DNA of 19,969 bases from Paenarthrobacter nitroguajacolicus JCM 14115 (lineage in GTDB: Bacteria; Actinomycetota; Actinomycetes; Actinomycetales; Micrococcaceae), in assembly GCA_001313365.1 (NCBI GenBank), contig BBFS01000090.1:1-19969 (forward strand), in the 5' to 3' direction. A program made the translations under genes and the position numbers. The notes under the pieces were generated by a model that did no database searches, was not told the DNA's origin, and saw only the letters and a list, made by a program, of their open reading frames with translations. Shown piece by piece: positions 13,994-19,969 of this stretch. Position 1 is the stretch's first letter. Each line of letters opens with the position of its first letter.

Positions 13994-14420
13994 ACTGGTG
14001 GCTTCCTCTCCGCCCTCATCGCAGAACTTGTCCCCGAAGGCGCCGATGTATGGATGCGCCGGCACCAGGACCTCAGCAGCACCGGTAGCCCAGCGCCTTG
14101 CCGCCCAGCACGTTGGCTTTGCTCATCGCCATCGGCCTCGGCCTGCATAACCCCGACGAAGGCCCTGGCATCGGATCAGCCTACGCTGTCGGCTCCCCGG
14201 CGCCCGGTGCCACCCCGATTGGGGGACTTCGCGATCCACAACACCACCGAAGGCCTGACCATCGTCACAGCTGGCCAAGGACACGCATTGGCTGGCTCGC
14301 GGGCTCGGTCTGATCGCGGGGGTCCGGCCATCGCCGGTGCCTTATCGGAGCCACAGTCAACCAGTCCTCACTCTCAGCCTTCCTCTTGGGACTCGGAGAG
14401 GCTAAACCGCGGTGCCGCAT
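13994..14420 (+). pseudogene. Remnant of a ZIP-family metal transporter
   Basis: Parts of a ZIP permease can be read in shifting frames on plus: LTGGFLSALIAELVPEGADV (about 13994-14055), then LALLIAIGLGLHNPDEG (from about 14110) and FAIHNTTEGLTIVTAGQG (from about 14228), and later GPAIAGAL and a Leu/Gly-rich end before 14420. The two HNxxEG motifs are the metal-binding helices of the family. The N-terminal third is missing, no start codon or ribosome site fits, and several frame changes occur at places without long C/G runs (for example around 14095 and 14210-14225). This region contains no C/G run of six or more, so homopolymer errors alone explain it less well than elsewhere. Probably a decayed copy; a real but badly read gene remains possible. 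Confidence 0.6.
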
Positions 14421-14486
14421 GACGGATTTGTTTTGGTGCGGCGCTCTCGGTGCCATGATCCGGTAGCAGCGGAAATGTACGCTATC

Positions 14487-14502
14487 ATCGTCATATGACG
14501 AT
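14487..14502. promoter_or_regulatory. CmtR-type operator, perfect 16-bp palindrome over the cmtR start
   Basis: ATCGTCATATGACGAT is a perfect palindrome with the cmtR ATG (14495-14497) at its centre. TATCAT (14484-14489) just upstream could be the -10 box of a leaderless promoter. Binding by the repressor would cover both the promoter and the translation start, the same design as the other ArsR-family gene at 5400. Confidence 0.65.
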
Positions 14503-14894
14503 TGATGCTGCTAGTTCAGGTGATTGTGGGGGAGCTTGACCCTGCCGCCGCTTTGTTTCATTCCCTCGGTGATCCCACACGGTTGGCCATTGTGAAGCGG
14601 ATGGCCGGCGGGGAGGTTCGAGTCGGTGACCTCACTGGGGAGTTGGGTCTGGCACAGTCGACGGTCTCGGCGCATGTGGCGTGTTTGCGGGACTGTGGCC
14701 TCGTGGAAGGCCGCGCCCAGGGCCGCAGTGTGTACTACTCGCTATCACGTCCGGAACTGATGGACATGCTCGCTCAGGCCGAGGTCCTGCTTGCCGCGAC
14801 CGGCAACGCGGTCAGCCTCTGCCCGAACTATGGCAACGGAAGCACCAGCGTCGTGCTGGCTAACGTAGAACTGATGAAGGAGAACACTCGATGA
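14495..14894 (+). CDS. cmtR: CmtR-like Cd/Pb-sensing ArsR-family repressor, one frameshift
   Basis: This is a metal-released repressor. It starts MTIDAASSGDCG at 14495. The G5 run at 14529-14533 must be four to join GELDPAAALFHSLGDPTRLA, then VGDLTGELGLAQSTVSAHVA. The Cd/Pb site is clear: Cys63 and Cys67 in VACLRDCGLV on the recognition helix and Cys109 in SLCPNYG near the C-terminus. They match Cys57, Cys61 and Cys102 of mycobacterial CmtR. About 132 residues. The open frame available from 14502 has an unlikely start and is a frameshift product. The stop overlaps the start of the P-type ATPase gene (ATGA), so this is the first gene of a coupled operon with its own palindromic operator. Specificity for Cd(II)/Pb(II) is inferred from the Cys set. 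Confidence 0.88.
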
Positions 14895-16865
14895 GTGACG
14901 CCTGCGGCTGCAGTGACGACAAGCCAGAAACCGCGGCAGAGGAAGCGGAGGAAGCGCTTGGGTTCTGGCAGATCAAAGAGATCAGGGCTGCAGCGATCGC
15001 TGGTGTGCTGCTCCTGGCCGCGTGGATCCTTTCACTGACGGGTGGGCCGGACTGGTTGCGCCTTGTACTGGAAATCGGGGCGCTGCTGGTCGCGGCATGG
15101 ACTTTCGTTCCTTCCACTTCGTCGCCTGGTCAAGGGCAAGATCGGCGTCGGCACACTGATGACGATCGCCGCCGCCGGCGCGGTAGCGCTGGGCGAATTC
15201 GAGGAAGCGGCGATGCTCGCTTTCCTCTACTCAATTTCCGAAGGTCTGGAGGAATACTCGCTGGCCAAAACCCGGCGCGGTCTGCGGTCCCTGTTGGACT
15301 TGGTTCCGGCCGAAGCAACCGTCCTGCGCGGCGGGGGGGCCGAGGTCACTGTCGACCCCGGTGAGCTCGTTCCCGGAGACCGGATGATCGTTCGTCCGGG
15401 CGAACGGCTGGCCACCGACGGTCAGATCATCACCGGCCGTACCTCTCTGGACACCTCGGCACTGACCGGCGAATCCGTGCCCGTCGAGGCAGGACCCGGC
15501 AGCGAAGTCTACGCTGGGTCCATTAATGGCACCGGACCGCTGGAAGTCGAAGTCACCAGCACGGCAGAGAACAACTCGTTGGCCAGGATCGTGCACATCG
15601 TCGAGGCCGAACAGTCCCGCAAGGGCCCCCCCGGTCAGCGTCTGGCGGACAACATCGCAAAGAAACTTGTCCCCCCCGGCATCCTGATCGCCGCGGCACT
15701 GATCATTGCCTTCGGTCTCATCGTGGGAGAACCACTGCTGTGGTTTGAACGCGCCCTTGTCGTCCTTGTGGCCGCATCCCCGTGCGCGCTGGCGATCTCC
15801 GTCCCTGTCACCGTCGTCGCTCCGTCGGCGCGGCCAGCCGTATCGGTGTGCTCATCAAGGGCGGCGGCGCCCTCGAAACCCTCGGCAAGATCCGCACCAT
15901 CGCCCTGGACAAGACCGGCACCCTGACCCGGAACAAGCCAGAAGTCATAGATGTCTCTACTGCCGGCACCGCGGACCGCGAAGAGGTCCTCGCCCTCGCA
16001 GCCGGGCTGGAAGCCCGCAGCGAACACCCCCCCTCGCCCGCGCCATCCTCGCCGCTTCCCCCCCCACACGAGCCGAGGTGACCGACGTCGACACCGTGCC
16101 AGGTGCCGGACTGGAAGGCCGATTCGAGCGCAGGATCGTTCGGTTGGGTCGCCCCCCCGGCTGGATCAACCCCCCCGGCCCGCTGGCCGCAGACGTGGAA
16201 AGAATGCAAAAAGCCGGCGCCACCGCTGTCCTCATCGAATCTGCCGGCGAGGTCATCGGTGCCGTGGCAGTCCGCGACGAGCTTCGTCCCGAAGCCCGGG
16301 ACGTTATTGCCCGGCTTAGCGCCTCCGGGTACACCACAGCCATGCTCACCGGGGACAACGCGATCACCGCCGCGGCCTTGGGTGATGCAGCCGGCATCAG
16401 CGAGGTCCATGCCGACCTTCGTCCGGAAGACAAGGCCGAGATCATCCGGACCCTGAAGTCCCACCAGCCCACTGCCATGGTCGGTGACGGCGTCAACGAC
16501 GCTCCGGCGCTGGCCACCGCCGACACCGGAATAGCGATGGGGGGGCCATGGGCACCGATGTCGCGATCGAAACCGCGGACATCGCCCTGATGGGCGAGGA
16601 CCTGAACCACCTGCCGCAGGTGTTGGACCACGCCCGCAGGACCCGGTCCATCATGCTGCAGAACGTGGGCTTGTCACTTCTTTTGATCGCGGTCCTGATC
16701 CCGCTGGCACTGTTCGGGATCCTCGGCTTGGCCGCGGTTGTTCTGATCCACGAACTGGCCGAAATCGTGGTGATCGGCAATGGCGTCCGCGCCGGCCGCA
16801 TCAAGGCATCGCGGACGGGAAATCCCACACCGGTATTGTCGGACACTTCCCGGGTTTCCGCATGA
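14891..16865 (+). CDS. Cd/Pb-type heavy metal P-type ATPase (CtpG/CadA-like), frameshifted
   Basis: This is an ATP-driven metal exporter in the plasma membrane. The short head MSDACGCSDDKPE has a Cys pair but no HMA domain. Features in order: membrane helices, LMTIAAAGAVALGEFEEAAM, ALTGESVPVEAG (about residue 190), the ion-path motif ASPCALAISVPVTV with SPC instead of CPC (about 295), ALDKTGTLTRNKP (about 339), SEHP, MLTGDN, MVGDGVNDAPALA (about 532) and the last helix LIHELAEIVVIGNGVRAGR. SPC together with HELAE is what I remember of actinobacterial CtpG-type pumps, which CmtR controls in mycobacteria. Breaks lie near 15115, near 15821 (a lost C), at the C7 run 16027 and the G7 run 16539. 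Corrected length is about 655 residues. It overlaps cmtR and lspA by four bases each. Confidence 0.88.
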
Positions 16866-17361
16866 GTGCCACGAGCACCCGACGGCCGCGGACAGGACGG
16901 GCCGTCCTCGGGCTCGGCGCCCTCGCCTTGGCGGCGGTTGACCTGCTGGTCAAGACCGTTGTGGTCGAGACAATAGGTGATGGCAGGGTACTGGACTTCG
17001 GTCTGTTCAACCTCAAGCTCGGCTATAACACCGGTGTGGCGTTAAGCCTCGGCGCGACCTTGCCCCATGGGTGGTGGTCGTTGCGACGGCAGTGATCGTC
17101 GCAGCGCTGGCGGTATTCCTGTTCCGTGCGGTCCCCCGGTTCGGCAGGCTTTCCCGCGCCGGCGCTGTTTTCCTTCTCGGTGGCGCCCTGGGTAACCTCG
17201 TGGACCGGATGGACGGGGGGGCAGGGGGGGTTGTTGACTACCTGCATACCGGATGGTTCCCGACCTTCAACCTGGCTGACGTGTTCGTCGTCGGCGGAGT
17301 GGGCCTGCTGATTCTGGGCACAATACTCTTCCCCCCCGCCGCGCGCAAGGACGAGGACTGA
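16862..17361 (+). CDS. lspA: Signal peptidase II (lipoprotein signal peptidase), one frameshift
   Basis: This is a membrane aspartyl protease that removes signal peptides from lipoproteins. It starts MSATSTRRPRTGRAVLGLGA with ATGA overlap on the ATPase stop. The substrate-site block is KLGYNTGVALSLGA. The frame breaks at the C4 run 17063-17066; five C give PPWVVVVATAVIV. The two catalytic Asp are in GALGNLVDRMDGG and FNLADVFVVGG. The family block VVDYLHTGWFPTFNLADV is present. About 166 residues and four helices, normal for the family. Two G7 runs (17215 and 17224) give Gly-Gly pairs that are probably single Gly. An LspA homologue in a metal operon recalls PbrC of lead-resistance operons. Here it could process the TlpA-like lipoprotein downstream, which is inference. 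Confidence 0.88.
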
Positions 17362-17365
17362 ATCG

Positions 17366-18121
17366 TTGGACATTGGTGAATACTTTGCCTCGACGGTGAC
17401 CTCCGGGGGCCCTGATCCTGGCGCTGCCCCTGGCCGCCGCAGCAGGTCTGGTGTCGTTCCTCTCTCCGTGCATCCTGCCGCTGGTTCCGGCTACCTGGCT
17501 TCGTCTCAGGCTCACCGACCAACGCAGCCGCGGAACAGGCGGCGCGTCCTCTCGGGGGGTGGCACTGTTCATCCTGGGTTTCGGCGCCGTCTTCACCCTC
17601 TACGGGGGCTGCTTTCGGAGCCATCGGCTCCTGGCTGATCCGCTGGCAGGACCCGCTCATGAGGGGACTGGGCGTGGTGGTCATCATCATGGGCCTGGTC
17701 CTGCTCGGGCGGTTCTCCTGGCTCCAGCAAACCCGGAAATTCCAGAGTCCAGGACGCGGCGGACTCTCCGCGCCCCACTTCTGGGTATCGTCTTCGGTCT
17801 CGGATGGACCCCCTGCATGGCCCGACACTCAGCGCCGTGCTGAGCCTGAGCGTCACCGCGGGCAGCGCCTGGCGCGGGGGGGCACTGCTGGCCTTCATCT
17901 ATTGCCTGGGGGGGCTGGGCATCCCCTTCGTTCTTGTGGCCCTGGGCCTGAACTGGGTCTCAAAGGTCCTGACCGTGGTCCGCAAGCACATTCGGGCGGT
18001 CAACATCGGCGGCGCCGTCATGCTCATCCTCCTGGGCATCCTGATGGTTACCGGGGGGGTCTGGGTGCAATGGATCTACCAGCTGCAGAACCTGGCAGGG
18101 ACGTTCCTGATGCCCGTCTAG
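17366..18121 (+). CDS. ccdA: CcdA-type cytochrome c biogenesis / thiol transfer membrane protein, frameshifted
   Basis: CcdA moves electrons from cytoplasmic thioredoxin across the membrane to surface thiol proteins. The likely start is the TTG at 17366, five bases after the lspA stop (translational coupling). The two redox Cys sit in AGLVSFLSPCILPLVPGY and, after correction, GLGWTPCMGPTLSAVLSL. Six hydrophobic segments are visible. The frame is broken at a G5 run near 17405, by three GGG-to-GG losses between 17490 and 17512 (each before C-T), at a G5 near 17605, near 17782, and by a lost G at 17819. Three G7 runs (17876, 17908 and 18053) only add Gly in frame. About 252 residues after repair, normal for CcdA. 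Its partner is the TlpA-like lipoprotein 73 bases downstream. Confidence 0.87.
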
Positions 18122-18122
18122 C

Positions 18123-18142
18123 TGTACTGCCCGGGCAGTACA
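18123..18142. repeat. Perfect 20-bp palindrome, TGTACTGCCCGG family
   Basis: TGTACTGCCCGGGCAGTACA is a perfect palindrome that starts one base after the ccdA stop. TAG before it and CTA after it extend the pairing with one mismatch (18119-18146). The same halves, with an insert in the middle, occur at 415-444, again directly behind a stop codon and before the next gene of the same strand. No T-run follows. It may be an operator, a REP-like element or a hairpin that sets relative expression of ccdA and the TlpA-like gene. Confidence 0.8.
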
Positions 18143-18193
18143 TCTAGCCACCGCAACCCCCGCACACAGACACAACAAGCAAGGACTGAGAGC

Positions 18194-18807
18194 ATGATCA
18201 ACCAACCAGAACCGCTGCGGCGCCCCGGCCGCCGCACCATCCTGGGCATGGGCGCGGCAGTACTTGCCCTCGCCGGCTGTGCAGCCCCGGACGATCTGGC
18301 CCAGCAGGCCAAGGCCGGAGACGACAAAAACTACATCGCCGGCGACGGGTCGGTCAACGAATACCCGCCCGCCTCACGCGGTGCCCGGGTGTCTCTGGAG
18401 GGCCGGCTGTTCAGTGGGGAGAAGGTTGCTGCCCGGGACTGGCGGGCAAGGTCGTGGTCCTCAATTTCTGGTACGCGGCCTGCGCTCCGTGCCGGGCGGA
18501 GGCCCCGGACTTGGCCGCCCTGCATACCGAATTCAAAGACCAAGGCGTCTTGTTCTACGGCGTCAACGTCCGCGACGACGCCGCGACGGCCGAAGCCTTC
18601 GAACGGACCTTCAAGGTCGACTACCCCCCCAGCTTCGATGACAGCGACGGCGGCATCCTCCTCGCCATGACCGAGTACGTCCCGCCCCCGTGCAGTGCCC
18701 ACCACCCTGGTCCTGGACACTGAAGGCGCGTCAGTGCCCGGATCCTGGGGATCTCGCAAAAAGGAACCTTGAAGGCACTGATCACTACCGCAGCTGCGGG
18801 ATCATGA
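18194..18807 (+). CDS. TlpA-like thioredoxin-fold lipoprotein, frameshifted
   Basis: This is a surface-anchored thiol-disulfide protein. The N-terminus MINQPEPLRRPGRRTILGMG carries twin Arg and leads to the lipobox LALAGC, a Tat-like or Sec lipoprotein signal. The mature part holds the active site FWYAACAPCRAEAPDLAALH with CAPC. Then FYGVNVRDDAATAEAFERTF follows, and after correction VPTTLVLDTEG, the cis-Pro region of the fold. The frame breaks near 18445 (GGGC that should be GGGGC), at the C5 run 18685-18689 and near 18726 (a lost C). The corrected end is the TGA at 18805-18807, giving about 205 residues. CcdA directly upstream is the expected electron donor. Reduction of apocytochrome c or of metal-damaged surface thiols are both possible. 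Confidence 0.85.
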
Positions 18808-18847
18808 ATACCAAGCCCGCCACCAGACCACCTAAAGGACTTCTGCC

Positions 18848-19536
18848 ATGACCAGCACCGCGAAATCCGCCGCGAACGTGACCACCTCAGACCCTGGCGC
18901 TGCCTCAGTCGCAGCCCAGCTTGGGCCGGATATTCCCCCCCGCATGACCCGCGACAAGCCCTTTGGCTGGCTCCTGGTCATCACCGGCGTCATCGGCTGG
19001 CTCGCCTCCGGCGCCCTGGTCCTGGAGAAACTCGAGGTACTCAAAGACCCAGGCTACAAAACCGTCTGCGACGTCAATCCCTGGATTTCCTGCGGCCAGG
19101 TCATGCAGACCTGGCAGAGTTCCGTTTTCGGATTCCCCCCAACATGTTCATCGGGATCGTGGCGTTCGCCGTCATCATCACCACGGGCATGGCGCTGCTT
19201 TCCGGGGGGGCAACTTTCGCCCGCTGGTACTGGGCCGGGCTGCAGGCCGGTGTCACGCTGGGGGGGTTTGCCTTCGTCGTGTGGCTATGGTCCCAGGCCT
19301 GTACTCGATCCACATCCTCTGCCCCTTCTGCATGATTGTCTGGGCGGCAATGATTCCCCCTGTTCGTCTGGGTCACGGCCCGGAACATCACCCATGGAGT
19401 CATCAAAGTACCCGCCGGCGCGGCCCGCGTTGTCGGCGAATTTGGCTGGATCATTACCGCGCTGCTCTACGTGGCTGTTACCGCAACCATCTTCTTCGCC
19501 TTCAGCCACGTCTTCCTGGGCACATCAGGACTCTGA
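18848..19536 (+). CDS. Vitamin K epoxide reductase (VKOR) family protein, frameshifted
   Basis: This membrane enzyme oxidises thiol partners and passes electrons to menaquinone, making disulfides outside the cell. It starts MTSTAKSAANVTTSDPGAAS at 18848 behind AAAGGA. After a soluble head come the first helix WLLVITGVIGWLASGALVLE, the loop Cys pair in KTVCDVNPWISCGQVMQTWQ, and FGFPNMFIG once the C6 run at 19135 is read as four. The active-site CxxC is ILCPFCMIVW, recovered by restoring GCCTG to GCCCTG near 19299. A C5 run near 19355 shifts the last helix, which ends FFAFSHVFLGTSGL. About 228 residues. It lies in the same direction 40 bases after the TlpA-like gene, so a reductive (CcdA/TlpA) and an oxidative branch are encoded together. 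No fused thioredoxin domain is present. Confidence 0.87.
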
Positions 19537-19969
19537 CCCTGACAACCAAGGCGATGGGCGAGGCTTACATCCATCTGCGGGTTCACGGTCTGCCCGTTCA
19601 GGAGTACCTCGAAGTGCAGGTGGCATCCGGTGGAGTTGCCGGTGGTTCCGGCCGCGGCCAGCCGCTGGCCGGCGGTTACGGTCGCGCCCACGGAAGTTTC
19701 GATGGCGGCGAGGTGGTTGTAGGTGCTCTTCAGGCCGTTGCCGTGGTCCACCACAATCCTGTTCCCGCCACCGTAGGGGGGGACCATCCGGCCTCCACGA
19801 CGGTCCCGGCTCCGGCGGCGAACACCGCTACCTGGCAGGCTGCCACGAGGTCCAGGCCGGTGTGCAGCTCCCCCCCGGTGCCCGAGATCGGGCTGGTGCG
19901 GATACCGAACGGAGAAGTGACCGACATGCTGGCCAGCGGCGCCCCCAACCGGGCCGCGGCAGCGGCCGG
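19467..19969 (-). CDS. M23-family metallopeptidase, C-terminal part, cut by the window end
   Basis: This is a secreted zinc endopeptidase of the lysostaphin/LytM type that cuts peptidoglycan cross-links. On minus the reading enters from the right edge with PLASMSVTSPFGIRTSPISG, then GGELHTGLDLVAA with the first zinc ligands (HxxxD). A C7 run at 19776-19782 shifts the frame; with five it joins GWSPYGGGNRIVVDHGNGLK and STYNHLAAI, ending in the HxH motif GNSTGCHLHFEVLLNG. The open frame ends at 19467, but the last 35 residues read antisense to the VKOR gene. A TAA at 19567-19565 in another frame, after WM, is a more usual end if one more base is wrong. The start lies beyond 19969. It converges on the VKOR gene and is probably not part of that operon. 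Confidence 0.8.
   Translation of the reverse strand, partial: GRCRGPVGGAAGQHVGHFSVRYPHQPDLGHRGGAAHRPGPRGSLPGSGVRRRSRDRRGGRMVPPYGGGNRIVVDHGNGLKSTYNHLAAIETSVGATVTAGQRLAAAGTTGNSTGCHLHFEVLLNGQTVNPQMDVSLAHRLGCQGQSPDVPRKTWLKAKKMVAVTAT

Noticed and set aside
13550..14422. A 290-residue plus-strand open frame
   Set aside because: Most of it is antisense to the thioredoxin-like gene; only its last part touches the ZIP remnant and there in changing frames.
1..19969. CRISPR arrays, tRNA or rRNA genes, complete insertion sequences
   Set aside because: I saw no regularly spaced direct repeats, no tRNA-like cloverleaf or rRNA signature, and no transposase motif or paired terminal repeats on either strand.

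Overview
The window looks like a piece of a high-GC actinobacterial genome or plasmid, most likely from the Arthrobacter/Pseudarthrobacter group (Micrococcaceae). The clues are codon use, AAAGGAG-type ribosome binding sites, leaderless starts, a CmtR-type regulator and actinobacterial families such as DUF6153 and F510_1955. These assignments come from family knowledge and reading; no search was run.

Base quality dominates how the window reads. A hand count finds about 75 runs of C or G of 6-8 bases, most exactly seven long. Many recognisable genes are broken by +1 or +2 changes in C/G runs, by single-base losses from GGG/CCC, or carry an extra Pro-Pro or Gly-Gly where a run grew by three. Once these are corrected, nearly every metal gene reads as one normal protein. 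Coordinates below span the reconstructed genes, so several contain apparent frameshifts.

Layout: (1) 30-1253, three small hypothetical genes on the minus strand, plasmid-like. (2) 1254-3495, a gene-poor stretch with hairpins, a plus-strand 88-residue protein, two tiny single-pass membrane proteins on the minus strand, a leaderless two-gene plus operon, and the stump of an ATP-dependent DNA ligase. (3) 3789-5400, minus strand: ArsR-family regulator, CDF cation exporter (ATGA overlap) and a 54-residue membrane peptide. (4) 5490-11040, plus strand, copper handling: a CsoR-type operator, a CopZ-like chaperone, a CopB-type ATPase, then DUF6153, a DUF305 lipoprotein, an F510_1955 beta-propeller lipoprotein and a DUF326 copper-binding four-helix protein. 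(5) 11373-13938, manganese: mntH on plus, converging on a minus operon of a thioredoxin-like protein, a 51-residue zinc-ribbon protein and mntR. (6) 13994-14420, a ZIP transporter remnant. (7) 14487-19536, plus strand: cmtR, a CtpG-like Cd/Pb ATPase, lspA, ccdA, a TlpA-like lipoprotein and a VKOR-family protein. (8) An M23 peptidase enters from the right end on minus.

Together this is a multi-metal resistance and homeostasis island. Cytoplasmic sensors (ArsR, an off-window CsoR, MntR, CmtR) control efflux or uptake pumps. Each efflux pump is followed by cell-surface proteins that could bind metal or manage thiols. The least described part is the CmtR-linked set that joins a metal pump to lipoprotein processing and a complete surface thiol reductase/oxidase pair. 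Another loose end is a palindrome built on TGTACTGCCCGG that sits just after a stop codon at two distant places.
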